A stretch of 39,202 nucleotides of DNA from Planctomycetota bacterium (GTDB lineage Bacteria; Planctomycetota; Phycisphaerae; Tepidisphaerales; Tepidisphaeraceae). Positions 23,641 through 32,634 of the stretch are shown piece by piece (position 1 is the first letter of the stretch; the number at the start of each line of letters is the position of its first letter). The stretch covers positions 1-39,202 of the forward strand of contig JAPLNB010000070.1 in the NCBI GenBank assembly GCA_026693085.1, read 5' to 3'. The notes beneath the pieces were generated by a model that saw only the letters and a program-made list of their open reading frames with translations, was not told the DNA's origin and made no database searches. A program made the translations under genes and the position numbers.

Positions 23641-24249
23641 ATGCCCCGCCGCCGTTCCACCCTTCTCTCCGCCGCCTGCTGCGTCCTTTGCCTGGCGATG
23701 ATCATCATCTGGGTCGAGAGCATCTGGTTCAGCGAGGTAGCGTGGTTCACCTATGGCCAGGGCCATGAAGACCATCTGCATCAGTTCACATTGTGTTCAC
23801 GAGGCGGGAAGCTGACGTTCGCCACCTCGCGGTTTACCCACTATGCTCCGAGTGGAGAACCGTATTTCGACTGGCATCGTGCTCACCGCTGGTCCTTCCA
23901 CGTGCATCGCAGTCGCTGGTGGCCTGCAACTAGAACGCGCGGCGCGAGCGGCTTGCGATTTCCCACAACTCAGCCCCCTCGTCCCATCGTGACATCTTGG
24001 AGTCTATTGGGCATCGTCGGCGGCTTCACCCTTGCCCCTCCTGCGACAGCTCGAGAGATCCACGTCAGCGTGCCGTACTGGCTGCTGACAGCCCTGTTGG
24101 CCTTCTACCCCGCACGCCGCGCTTGGACCCGCCGGCGCCAAATGCGCCGCCTCCGCCTCGGTCTCTGCCTCACCTGTGGCTACGACCTCCGCGCCTCCAA
24201 AGACCGCTGCCCCGAATGCGGCTCCCCCATCCCCACCAATAACGAATAA
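23641..24249 (+). CDS. Membrane protein with C-terminal CGYDLRA zinc ribbon
   Basis: 202 residues: an N-terminal membrane segment (LLSAACCVLCLAMIIIWVESIW), an extracytoplasmic middle rich in Trp, His and Arg, a second hydrophobic stretch (VPYWLLTALLAFYPARRAW), and a cytoplasmic tail with the zinc ribbon LCLTCGYDLRASKDRCPECGSPIP. Proteins with this tail form a large family in Planctomycetes, particularly Phycisphaerae; function unknown. Codon use is less C-biased than its neighbours. The start coincides with the predicted transcript start. Confidence 0.82.
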   Translation: MPRRRSTLLSAACCVLCLAMIIIWVESIWFSEVAWFTYGQGHEDHLHQFTLCSRGGKLTFATSRFTHYAPSGEPYFDWHRAHRWSFHVHRSRWWPATRTRGASGLRFPTTQPPRPIVTSWSLLGIVGGFTLAPPATAREIHVSVPYWLLTALLAFYPARRAWTRRRQMRRLRLGLCLTCGYDLRASKDRCPECGSPIPTNNE

Positions 24250-24295
24250 CCAATAACAAATAACAAATAACGACTAACCACCCCAACCCCGCCGT

Positions 24296-25720
24296 TCACT
24301 TCCCAAACGCCCAAAGATTCTCATTCGTCCTCACATACAAACAATCCCCCCCAATCCCCGGCGTTGCCGAAATCGCCTCCCCCACATCATTCTCCGCCAG
24401 ACCCTTCAACCCAGCCCCCGCCTCATACACACTCACCACCCCCAGCATTGACGCCACATAAATCTTCCCGTCCGCCGCGATCGGCGACGCATAATACTGC
24501 CCATCCGCCCCGATCCGCTTGTTCAGATACATCGCCTTCCCAGTCTTCGCCTCAAAACACGACGCCATCCCCCCGCCCTTGATCACATACACCCGCCCAC
24601 GGTAATACAACGGCGACGCGATCTCCGCGATCCCCTTCTTCTCCTTCCACGCCACCGCCGTCCCCGTCACGTCCCCCTTCCCAGGCTCCTTCACCCCAAA
24701 CACCCCGTTCTCCGCATCCTTAAACACCTTGAGATTCTCCTCCCACTCTTCCTTCGTCACCACGCCGTCGTGGTTCATGTCGATAATCGTAAAAACATCC
24801 TTCGCGATCCCCGCCGTCTCGTTGTAGCTCAGCTTTCCATCGCCATTCTTGTCGAATTTTCCCACCACATCGTCAAACTGCGGCAGCGGCTCCGTCATGC
24901 TGTACGACATCGCAAACACCATCCCCTCGCCAACCGCGAGCGACGGACAAATACTCACCGCCTCCAACCCCCGGCAGCTCCATCGCTCCGCCCCGTCCTT
25001 CAGATCATACCCCACCAGCCTCACGCTCCCCGCCACCACCACTTCCTCCACCTCGCCCCTTTTCCAATAGATCGGCGTCGTATGACTCGTGAAAAACAGC
25101 GGCCGCCGCGCCTGCCACACCGTCTGGCCATTCTTCGGATCCACCGCAATCAGGAACGACTTCCACCCCTCCTGATCCCCATTCACAATCAACTTCCCCC
25201 CCGCCAAAATCGGCGACGCCGCCGTCCCATGCCGAGCATCCCCGATCGGCATCTCCTTCCGCCACACTTCCTTCCCCTCAAAGTCATACGCCAGCAGCCC
25301 AAACGACCCGAAAAATACGTACACCCGCTGACCATCCGTCACCGGCGTCGGCGTCGCCGGACTGTTCATGCTCGTGTACCGCTCGATCTTCTGCACCGGC
25401 GCCGCCTGCCGCCAAAGAACCTTCCCATCCCCCCGGTTAATGCAAATCGTCTCCAGCTTCCCCTTCTCAAACCCCGTCAGAAAAATCCGATCATCCCAGA
25501 TCACCGGGCACGAATGCCCCTTCGGCACTGCCACCTTCCACTTCAGATTCTTCGATGCCCCAAACTCCACCACCGGCTTCTCCCCCTCGCCCGCCACCCC
25601 CAAACCACCCGCTCCCCGAAACTGCGGCCACCTCGCCCCAGCCCCGGCCGGACCGCTGGCCAGCACCAACATCCCAACCATCACCCATACCACGCCAACC
25701 ACATGCTTCCGATCACCCAT
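24296..25720 (-). CDS. Secreted PQQ-type beta-propeller protein with inserted EF-hands
   Basis: 474 residues: signal peptide (to about residue 28, AGPAGAGA), then WPQFRG, the usual opening of planctomycete PQQ-like propellers, and repeated blades (GKVLWRQ, GKEVWRK, GQTVWQA, AERWSCR). Between blades, two canonical calcium loops occur: DKNGDGKLSYNE (290-301) and DMNHDGVVTKEE (314-325). The propeller resumes with GTAVAWKEKKGIAEIASPLYYRGRVYVI and ends ENLWAFGK. The start at 25720 follows GGAGCAGGCAA. No dehydrogenase active site is apparent, so a calcium-dependent binding or scaffold role is more likely than PQQ catalysis. Confidence 0.88.
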   Translation of the reverse strand: MGDRKHVVGVVWVMVGMLVLASGPAGAGARWPQFRGAGGLGVAGEGEKPVVEFGASKNLKWKVAVPKGHSCPVIWDDRIFLTGFEKGKLETICINRGDGKVLWRQAAPVQKIERYTSMNSPATPTPVTDGQRVYVFFGSFGLLAYDFEGKEVWRKEMPIGDARHGTAASPILAGGKLIVNGDQEGWKSFLIAVDPKNGQTVWQARRPLFFTSHTTPIYWKRGEVEEVVVAGSVRLVGYDLKDGAERWSCRGLEAVSICPSLAVGEGMVFAMSYSMTEPLPQFDDVVGKFDKNGDGKLSYNETAGIAKDVFTIIDMNHDGVVTKEEWEENLKVFKDAENGVFGVKEPGKGDVTGTAVAWKEKKGIAEIASPLYYRGRVYVIKGGGMASCFEAKTGKAMYLNKRIGADGQYYASPIAADGKIYVASMLGVVSVYEAGAGLKGLAENDVGEAISATPGIGGDCLYVRTNENLWAFGK

Positions 25721-26004
25721 TTGCCTGCTCCATTGTTCTGCCTACTGATACTCCCGCACCGCCCATTGGTTGTCCAGTACCGATCCCCCAACCATTTGCC
25801 CCCGCCACATTGATGACAAGGTCCTCGTCGTAGACTACACGCCCCGCTAAAGCGCTTTGCAGGTTCCTGTACCGCTCGCCCATCGCTTTCCTGGTTTCGT
25901 TTCGCGGAAACCCGAAGGGCTTGCTCTCTCTTTCGATTCACCTTGGTTCTGTTGAGTTGGACCCTCAGAGCCACGGATGCACATCCGTCGCTTTCTCCAT
26001 TCCC
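25721..26004. other. Intergenic stretch with a small hairpin
   Basis: About 284 bases between the S41 gene and the propeller gene, both minus strand. The only structure I see is ACGGAT-GCAC-ATCCGT (25973-25988), 16 bases past the S41 stop, without a T-run. No gene or clear promoter. Confidence 0.4.
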
Positions 26005-27360
26005 TCACTTCGCCGCGCCGCCCCTCAAATACTTCAGCGCCGCGTCCAACACCGGATCCCCCCTCAAGAACTCCCCCGGCTCCGCTTTCACCGCGATGTC
26101 CGGCTCGATCCCCCTGCCCTCAAAACACGTCCCGTCCAGCAGCATGTCCTGCCAACTCGGCAAGAACACCACCACTCCATTCTCCAGCGTCTGTGGCTTC
26201 GGATTCCCCGAACTGCCAAACGACCGCGCTCCCACCAGCTTGCACCCCGGCACCTGCTTCATCATCAGCAGAAACGACTCGCAACTGCTCATGTTCGCCG
26301 GCCCCATCAGCACCGCAACCTTCCCCCGATATTCAGGCCTGCCCCTGTTCGGCTGCAGCATTCGATCAAAAGGCTCCGACGATTTCCCGTTGCTTCGAAT
26401 GATCGCCTTCGAATACCCCTTCGCCTGATCCACAAAACACCCGGCAAACTGCAATGCCAACGCATCATTCCCCCCCGCATTCGGCCGCACATCCACAATC
26501 AGCCCCTTCGCATCCTTATTGTTCCCCAGAACCTCATACACCGCCTCAATATCCTTCGCGCGCTCGTTGGCCCACGTGGCAATCAAAACGTAGACGATTC
26601 CATCCTCAAACCGCCCGCTGCCGATCGCGTTGTTCACCCGCTTGAACCCCGGAACGGCATTCGACACGCTGATTATGTTCATATTCGGCGCCACGCTCCG
26701 CCGAAAGCTCGGAATCAACTCCTCGCCCACCTTCAACCACAAATGCATATCCTCCGCCGCCCCCAGCATCTTCGCCGCCCCCAACGCAAACTGCTTCGGC
26801 GTCTCCGCCGCCTCCAGCATCGGCGACGCCTCCTTGAACACCTTGTCCCAGTCCACCTTCAACCGATCACGATACGAATAATCCTCGTCAACCCCCCGCC
26901 GAAGCTGCTCGATCGCCTTCCGGTTCTCCGCCGCCGTCAGTTTCGTCGTCGTCGCCGCGGCCTTCCCCGCCGCCGTCCTGAACGAAATCGGATAAGGCTC
27001 CGCGATCTCACCCGTCTTGCTCCGGAAATTCGTGAACGTGTCATTGTTGATGCTCAGCCAATACTCATGATTCGGCTCCAGCCGAATCGACCACACAAAC
27101 GTCCGATCGTTCACCCACGTCGGCTTGCCGATCAGCGTTGGAAAACTCTCCCCGCCGCCGACCACCGAACATCCATCCCGACTCATCGGCTGGTCAAAAA
27201 CGATCCGAAATTCCCGCGTCGCCGGATCGACATCCTTCGCCCCATTGTCCGGCGCCGCCTTGACCACCTTGGGCGCTACGCCCAATGCGGCCGACGCCAA
27301 CGCCATCACCACAACGAAACCCGCCGCCGCAACCCATCGCATACCGACAGTCTTCTTCAT
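26005..27360 (-). CDS. Exported S41-type peptidase-like protein with N-terminal Ig-like domain
   Basis: 451 residues: signal peptide (MKKTVGMRWVAAAGFVVVMALASAALG), an Ig-like domain (VVKAAPDNGAKDVDPATREFRIVFDQPMS..., SbsA-type), a helical segment, then an S41 (tail-specific protease/tricorn-core) domain. The conserved blocks GLIVDVRPNAGGNDALAL and LMGPANMSSCESFLLMMKQVPG carry the Ser nucleophile. ARSFGSSGNPK lacks the Lys of CtpA-type enzymes, whereas EDMHLW provides the His used by tricorn/IRBP-type members. No PDZ domain is visible. The start at 27360 is chosen for the AAAGGTGG site and signal peptide. Activity plausible but unproven. Confidence 0.85.
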   Translation of the reverse strand: MKKTVGMRWVAAAGFVVVMALASAALGVAPKVVKAAPDNGAKDVDPATREFRIVFDQPMSRDGCSVVGGGESFPTLIGKPTWVNDRTFVWSIRLEPNHEYWLSINNDTFTNFRSKTGEIAEPYPISFRTAAGKAAATTTKLTAAENRKAIEQLRRGVDEDYSYRDRLKVDWDKVFKEASPMLEAAETPKQFALGAAKMLGAAEDMHLWLKVGEELIPSFRRSVAPNMNIISVSNAVPGFKRVNNAIGSGRFEDGIVYVLIATWANERAKDIEAVYEVLGNNKDAKGLIVDVRPNAGGNDALALQFAGCFVDQAKGYSKAIIRSNGKSSEPFDRMLQPNRGRPEYRGKVAVLMGPANMSSCESFLLMMKQVPGCKLVGARSFGSSGNPKPQTLENGVVVFLPSWQDMLLDGTCFEGRGIEPDIAVKAEPGEFLRGDPVLDAALKYLRGGAAK

Positions 27361-27478
27361 GGTCCACCTTTCCCACCAATAGACGCCCCAGCCTCCCGCC
27401 GGTTCCCGCGCAACATTGGACAACCGGCCGGCCATCGTACATCATACCAACCCGAGGGGACATTCGAGGAGAAACCAC

Positions 27479-30469
27479 ATGTCACGTCCTTTGGTCTTGC
27501 CGATGCTGATCTCAGCGTTGATGTCGCTCGTGGGTTGCGCGCACCACGAAAAACCCGCAACCCCGACAGTCCAAATCGTCTGCGCACCCGACGCATCGCC
27601 CAGTGAAACGCTCGCCGCCCGCGAAGTCCGCCGCTATCTCTACCTCCGCACCGGACAGCTTCTTCCCATCACCAACCAACCCGGCGCCGGCGACCAGATC
27701 ATCGTCGCCCGCAAGGACCGCCAACTCGCCAACCACCTCCAGCTCCGCCAAACCGTCGCCACCCTCCAGCCACAACAGTACGTCATCAAAACCATCGATG
27801 CCATCTCCGCCGCCCGCGACGCAACACCCCATCGAACCGTCTACCTCGTCGGCGGCGACGACACAGGCACACTCTACGCCGCCTACCGCTTCGCCGAACA
27901 TATCGGCATTGCCTTCGACCTCGATTCCGATGTCGTCCCCGATCAGCAGGTCGCCTTGGAGCTACCCAAGCTCAACGAAACCGGCAAACCCCTCTTCGAC
28001 CTCCGCGGCATCCAGCCCTTCCACGATTTCCCCGAAGGCCCAGACTGGTGGAACACCGACCACTACAAAGCCATCATCGCACAGCTCCCAAAGCTCCGCA
28101 TGAACTTCTTCGGCCTCCACACCTACCCCGAAGGCGGCGTCGGACCCGAGCCTACCGTCTGGATCGGCCTCCCAAAGGACCTCGCTCCCGATGGCACGCT
28201 CAACTTCAGCTACACCTCAAGCTGGCAAAACACCCTCCGCGGAAACTGGGGCTACCACGCCAAGCCCACCAGCGATTGGTCCTTCGGTTCCTCCATGCTC
28301 TTCGACCACGACGCCTTCGGCTCCGATGTCATGATCCGCCACTGCCCCAGCCCACAAACCCCCGAAGCCCGCAAAGAAGTCTTCGACCTCGCCGGCGACC
28401 AACTCCGCGAAGCCTTCACCCTCGCCCACTCCCTCGGCATCAAAACCTGCGTCGGCACCGAAACACCCCTCATCATCCCCAAGCTCGTCCGCGACCGCAT
28501 GAATACCGACAACGTCAAAGACGTCCAAACCATCTACGAAGGCATCTTCCAACGCATCGCCTGCACCTACCCCCTCGATTACTACTGGTTCTGGACCCCC
28601 GAAGATTGGACCTGGAGCGGCGTCTCCGATCAAAACGTAAAAAAAACCATCGACGATATGCAGGCCGCCATCGCTGCCGCCAAAAAAGTCAACGCCCCCT
28701 TCGCCCTCGCCACCTGCGGCTGGGTCCTCGGCCCCCCCAACGACCGCGCCCTCTTCGACACCATCCTTCCCAAAAACATCCCCGTAAGCTGCATCAACCG
28801 CGAGGTCGGAAAAGCCCCCGTCGAACCCGGCTTCGCCAAAGTCCAAGGCCGTGGCAAGTGGGCCATCCCCTGGCTCGAAGATGACCCCAACCTCCTCATG
28901 CCCCAGCTCTGGGTCGGCCGCATGCGCAAAGACGCCGCCGACTCCCTCAAATACGGCTGCACCGGCCTCATGGGCATCCACTGGCGAACCCGCATCACCA
29001 GTCCCAACGCTGTCGCCCTCGCCAACGCCGCCTGGAACCAATCCCCCTGGAACCAACCCGCCACCCAACCCAGCTCTCTCCTCAAAATGGATGGCGCGGT
29101 AGGCGGACAATACGCCGACTTCCCCAACAACCCCATCGCCGACACCGACGATCCCGCCATCTACCAAACCGTCCGCTACGACGTCGACGCCTACTACCTC
29201 GCCGTCCCCAACGGTGAATACACCGTCACCCTCCAATTCTCCGAGCCTCACTACGCCGAACCCGCCAAACGCGTCTTCGGCGTCAAGCTCCAAGGCAAAC
29301 CCGTCATCGATAAACTCGACATCTTCGCCAAGGTCGGCAAAAACAGACCCCTCAACTACTCCTTCCCCGACATTGAAGTCGCCAACGGCTTCATCGACAT
29401 CGACTTCTTTCGCGACACCGAATTCCCCTCCATCGCCGGAATCGTCATTCAAAGCCCAACCCTCACCCGCAAAATCAACTGCGGCGGTTCCGCCCACAAA
29501 GACTACGCCGCCGATTTCCCCCCAGGCGCCCCAGGCCCAAAACGCGACCGCTTCGCACTCACCGCCGACTTCTATCACCAATGGGCAACCACCCACTTCG
29601 GCCACGACGCCGCCCGCGATATCGCCGACATCTTCACCCAAATCGACGGCCGACTCCCCGAAACCAGCTCCTGGACCGATGGCCCCGGCGGCCTCGCTCC
29701 CAACACCACCCCATGGCAGTCCGCTGCCAAACTCTACACCTTCGTTGACGATTTCGCCGCCCTCCGCCCTCGAGTCAAAGGCCCCGGCAACCTCCAACGC
29801 TTCGACTATTGGCTCAATAGCTTCCGCTGCATGCGCGCCACCGAGCACGCCAAGTGCCTCTGGACCCAGTTCAACGACGCCATGAAAAAAGTCGCCGTTG
29901 AAAAAGACCCCGCCCAAAAAGCGCAACTCGCCGAGCAATCCGCCCTCCTTCTCCGCATCCAAATCATCGCCGCCGTCACCGACGCCTACAACTACATGCT
30001 CGCCACCGTCCAAACCCCCGGCGAGCTTGGCACCGTCGCCAACTGGGAACAACACGTCTTCCCCGCCATGATCACCAACCCCGGCAAAGACCTCGCCGCC
30101 GCCCTCGGCAGAAACCTCCCCGACGACGCACGACCCTCCTCCGCCTACACCGGTCCCTTCCGGATCATCGTCCCCACGCTCCGCGGCAGCATCAAACTCG
30201 GTGAGTCGCTCCAACTGCGAGTCCTGCTCCTCAGCCAGCAGCCGCCCACCGACGCCAACCTCTTCTGGCGGACCATGGGCCACGGTTCATTCACCAAGAT
30301 CCCCCTCACCCACATCGCCCGAGGCATCTACAACGTCGCGATCCCCACCGATACCCCCCAAATCACCGGCATCGAGTACTACATCGAAGCCACTGCACCA
30401 GACAAGCAGAAAGCCATCTTCCCAGCCTCCGCCCCGCGCATCAGCCAAACCGTCATCGTCGCCCCGTAG
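27479..30469 (+). CDS. Large lipoprotein: GH20/GH67-like N-half, malectin domain, beta C-terminus
   Basis: 996 residues: lipoprotein signal with LVGC (Cys20); an N-terminal alpha/beta domain of the type found before GH20/GH67/GH84 barrels (SETLAAREVRRYLYLRTGQ, GTLYAAYRFAEHIGIAFD); a probable TIM barrel (LPKLRMNFFGLHTYPEG, TYPLDYYWFWTPEDWTW, CINREVG); a malectin domain at about 560-660 (YYLAVPNGEYTVTLQFSEPHY...SIAGIVIQ); a helical region and a C-terminal beta domain. Likely binds and cuts complex glycans, perhaps uronosides, at the outer membrane surface. Catalytic residues cannot be assigned by eye. AGGAG precedes ATG 27479. Divergent from the S41 gene. Confidence 0.8.
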   Translation: MSRPLVLPMLISALMSLVGCAHHEKPATPTVQIVCAPDASPSETLAAREVRRYLYLRTGQLLPITNQPGAGDQIIVARKDRQLANHLQLRQTVATLQPQQYVIKTIDAISAARDATPHRTVYLVGGDDTGTLYAAYRFAEHIGIAFDLDSDVVPDQQVALELPKLNETGKPLFDLRGIQPFHDFPEGPDWWNTDHYKAIIAQLPKLRMNFFGLHTYPEGGVGPEPTVWIGLPKDLAPDGTLNFSYTSSWQNTLRGNWGYHAKPTSDWSFGSSMLFDHDAFGSDVMIRHCPSPQTPEARKEVFDLAGDQLREAFTLAHSLGIKTCVGTETPLIIPKLVRDRMNTDNVKDVQTIYEGIFQRIACTYPLDYYWFWTPEDWTWSGVSDQNVKKTIDDMQAAIAAAKKVNAPFALATCGWVLGPPNDRALFDTILPKNIPVSCINREVGKAPVEPGFAKVQGRGKWAIPWLEDDPNLLMPQLWVGRMRKDAADSLKYGCTGLMGIHWRTRITSPNAVALANAAWNQSPWNQPATQPSSLLKMDGAVGGQYADFPNNPIADTDDPAIYQTVRYDVDAYYLAVPNGEYTVTLQFSEPHYAEPAKRVFGVKLQGKPVIDKLDIFAKVGKNRPLNYSFPDIEVANGFIDIDFFRDTEFPSIAGIVIQSPTLTRKINCGGSAHKDYAADFPPGAPGPKRDRFALTADFYHQWATTHFGHDAARDIADIFTQIDGRLPETSSWTDGPGGLAPNTTPWQSAAKLYTFVDDFAALRPRVKGPGNLQRFDYWLNSFRCMRATEHAKCLWTQFNDAMKKVAVEKDPAQKAQLAEQSALLLRIQIIAAVTDAYNYMLATVQTPGELGTVANWEQHVFPAMITNPGKDLAAALGRNLPDDARPSSAYTGPFRIIVPTLRGSIKLGESLQLRVLLLSQQPPTDANLFWRTMGHGSFTKIPLTHIARGIYNVAIPTDTPQITGIEYYIEATAPDKQKAIFPASAPRISQTVIVAP

Positions 30470-30482
30470 ACACCCTGGCCAG

Positions 30483-30526
30483 AAAAAAAAACACGGAGAA
30501 TGCCGCAAGGCACTCTCCGTGCTTTT
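30483..30526. terminator. Bidirectional rho-independent terminator
   Basis: Stem CACGGAGAATGCC (30492-30504), loop GCAA, GGCACTCTCCGTG (30509-30521) with one mismatch, flanked by nine As on the left (30483-30491, Ts on the minus strand) and TTTT on the right (30523-30526). It serves the convergent genes ending at 30469 and 30549. Confidence 0.85.
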
Positions 30527-30548
30527 CCTGCTCTTCGCGGTGACCCGC

Positions 30549-32507
30549 TTACGGCTTTACCACCGGAAATTCCGTTACCCGGAGCCTCGTGCACCCATAC
30601 GGAATGAGCTGCAGATCCACCGCCGGCTCCGCCGACTCCACCGGGCTCGCCGGCGGCGCATCGGCCGAGTTGTTCACCATCCCCCAGTTCTTCAGCAGCT
30701 TCCCCTTCACCTTCAACGTCACCGGCGCCCCCTCATTCGCAAACGGCACCGCCGTCGGCTTCTGCGACCTCACCGTCACCGATCCCTCCGGCTTCGCCGC
30801 ATCCAACACCAACCCATAATTCCAAGGCGTCTCCGGATACACCGCCCAATCCGCCGCTGCCAGCTTCTCACTGTAACCTTTCAATTTCTCAAACCGCTCC
30901 CCAATCTTCAGCGAAAACACCAAAGGCCCACGCAAAATCGAAACCGCATTGTTATACCGCCTCTCCGTCCGCAATTTCATCGGCAGGAGCAGCTCCACCG
31001 TGTCCCCAGGCTGCCACTTCCTCTTCAATGTCAAAAAGCTCCCCGTCGCCTGCCCGGAAATCGTCTGCCCACCCATCTGGATCGCCACGTCCCCGTTCGC
31101 CCACCCAGGCACCCGCAAATACAACGGAAACTCCACCGCTTGCGCGCTCTGGACCGTAATCCGGATCGTCCCGTCAAACGGATAATCGGTTGTTTCTGTA
31201 ACGGTCACAATAGAACCGCCACCAACCTTCGCCCTCACCTCGCTCGGCCCATACACCACCGCCGCCAATCCCCCGTCCCCCGTCGCCATCCACATGTGCG
31301 ACACCAGCTTCGGCCAACCCTGATGCATGTTCGCCGTGCAACACCCGAAGTTCGGCTCCAGCCCATACAGATTCGAATCGTTCCCATTCGACACCCACGC
31401 GCGCTTCGCCCGATTCACAATCACCTGGTTCGCCTGCTGATCGTACTGATGCGCCCAGAAATCCGCCGTCGTCGTCCCCGGCAACCCGTTGTACGCCAGC
31501 ATCTCCAGCCGATCCGCCATCGCCCCATCCCCAAAGATCGCCACCAGATGCGACAGCGAGAACATCTCCTCCACCACCGCGCACATCTCCGTCCCCTGCG
31601 ACGGATGCCGCCCCGCCAGATGCTCATCGCACGAATACCGCCCGCCCACCTGCCCATGATGCTTGTCCAGATTCGCCAGCGCCTCGTACGCCGCCTTCTT
31701 GAACTTCTCATCCCCCGTCAAAACATACTGCAACCCCGGATACTTGATCGCCATCCCGATATTCACCCCATGCGTCGGATGCCCCTGCCGCCCCGGCTGC
31801 ACGTTCGGAAACGTCGTGAACTCATTCGACCAGTCAAAACAATTCGCAAGAATCGACTGCGCCACCGCCACGTAATCCGCATTCCCCGTGCGGTTGTACA
31901 ACCAATACGCCGTCAACACATTCTCCCCCGCCCGCACCCCCCTCCACTCCTTCGCCGGCCAGTCCGGCGGCGCCGTCTTCAAATAATCAAAGTACCTCTT
32001 CAGCACCCCCATCGCCCGCTCATCCCCCGTCGCCTCGTAATACTGCGTCAAAACCTTCATCGCCACCGCCAGCGGCCACCGATCCTTGTTCTTCACCGGC
32101 CCAAACCACCCATTCGCCGCCGAACTCGCCAGCATCCACTCCATCCAAGGCTTCGTCTTCTCAATCAACCTCTGATCGTTCAGCAGATACGCCAGCGGCA
32201 CCAGCCCATCCAGATAATAAGGCCCACGCTCCCACCCCTCCCCATCCCCACCCTTCCACGACGACTTTGCCCCCAAATCCGGCCAAAACTCATCCAAATG
32301 CCCCGTCAGCCCATTCGCCTGAATCACCAACTGATCCTTCAACCACCCGCTCGGCCTCACCGCCCCCAACGGCAACGGCACAAACACCCCCGCCTTCAAC
32401 GCCCCGCGATTCCCCGCATATTGACTGCCCATAGGCTTCGTATCCTGTCCCATCGCCCGCATCTGCACGCCCATCGCCACCAAAACCACGATTGCCACCA
32501 GCCGCAT
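30549..32507 (-). CDS. GH127/DUF1680 family beta-L-arabinofuranosidase-like protein
   Basis: 652 residues: signal peptide of about 20, an (alpha/alpha)6 barrel (LKDQLVIQANGLTGHLDEFWPD, RGPYYLDGLVPLAYLL, TAYWLYNRTGNADYVA) and C-terminal beta-sandwiches (YPFDGTIRITVQSA...FPLYLRVPGW). The metal-cysteine site expected from HypBA1-type GH127 is present: Glu and Cys in GTEMCAVVEEM (about 307 and 309) and the Cys pair in NFGCCTANMHQGWPK (about 389-390). That supports a retaining, zinc-thiolate glycosidase acting on arabinofuranosides. The start at 32507 follows GAGGAG; longer frames extend into repeat-like DNA. Confidence 0.9.
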   Translation of the reverse strand: MRLVAIVVLVAMGVQMRAMGQDTKPMGSQYAGNRGALKAGVFVPLPLGAVRPSGWLKDQLVIQANGLTGHLDEFWPDLGAKSSWKGGDGEGWERGPYYLDGLVPLAYLLNDQRLIEKTKPWMEWMLASSAANGWFGPVKNKDRWPLAVAMKVLTQYYEATGDERAMGVLKRYFDYLKTAPPDWPAKEWRGVRAGENVLTAYWLYNRTGNADYVAVAQSILANCFDWSNEFTTFPNVQPGRQGHPTHGVNIGMAIKYPGLQYVLTGDEKFKKAAYEALANLDKHHGQVGGRYSCDEHLAGRHPSQGTEMCAVVEEMFSLSHLVAIFGDGAMADRLEMLAYNGLPGTTTADFWAHQYDQQANQVIVNRAKRAWVSNGNDSNLYGLEPNFGCCTANMHQGWPKLVSHMWMATGDGGLAAVVYGPSEVRAKVGGGSIVTVTETTDYPFDGTIRITVQSAQAVEFPLYLRVPGWANGDVAIQMGGQTISGQATGSFLTLKRKWQPGDTVELLLPMKLRTERRYNNAVSILRGPLVFSLKIGERFEKLKGYSEKLAAADWAVYPETPWNYGLVLDAAKPEGSVTVRSQKPTAVPFANEGAPVTLKVKGKLLKNWGMVNNSADAPPASPVESAEPAVDLQLIPYGCTRLRVTEFPVVKP

Positions 32508-32590
32508 ATCACACTCCTCGCCAAGTATTCCCCCTCGCCTCCGCACATTATCCCCACCCCTCCCCCGAACGCAAAACTCCCTCCCACCCC

Positions 32591-32634
32591 TCTGATTCAT
32601 CATTCATCATTCCCCATTCATCATTCATCATTTC
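32591..32634 (+). repeat. Heptamer repeat (A/G)TTCATC, copy 3
   Basis: CTGATTCATC, ATTCATC units, an interrupting TTCCCC, then further ATTCATC units and ATTTCCC. It overlaps the 3' end of the hrpA-like gene (stop at 32628-32630), exactly where the protein is shorter than its family. Confidence 0.8.

Noticed and set aside
28217..30283. Long Gly/Val/Glu-rich open frame (688 codons) opposite the malectin lipoprotein gene
   Set aside because: Shadow of the C-rich coding strand; similar frames lie opposite gnd, the GH-A gene and the S41 gene.
32547..32575. Possible promoter TTGCGT-16-GATAAT before GH127
   Set aside because: Only three of six matches in the -35 hexamer and no supporting context; too weak to list.
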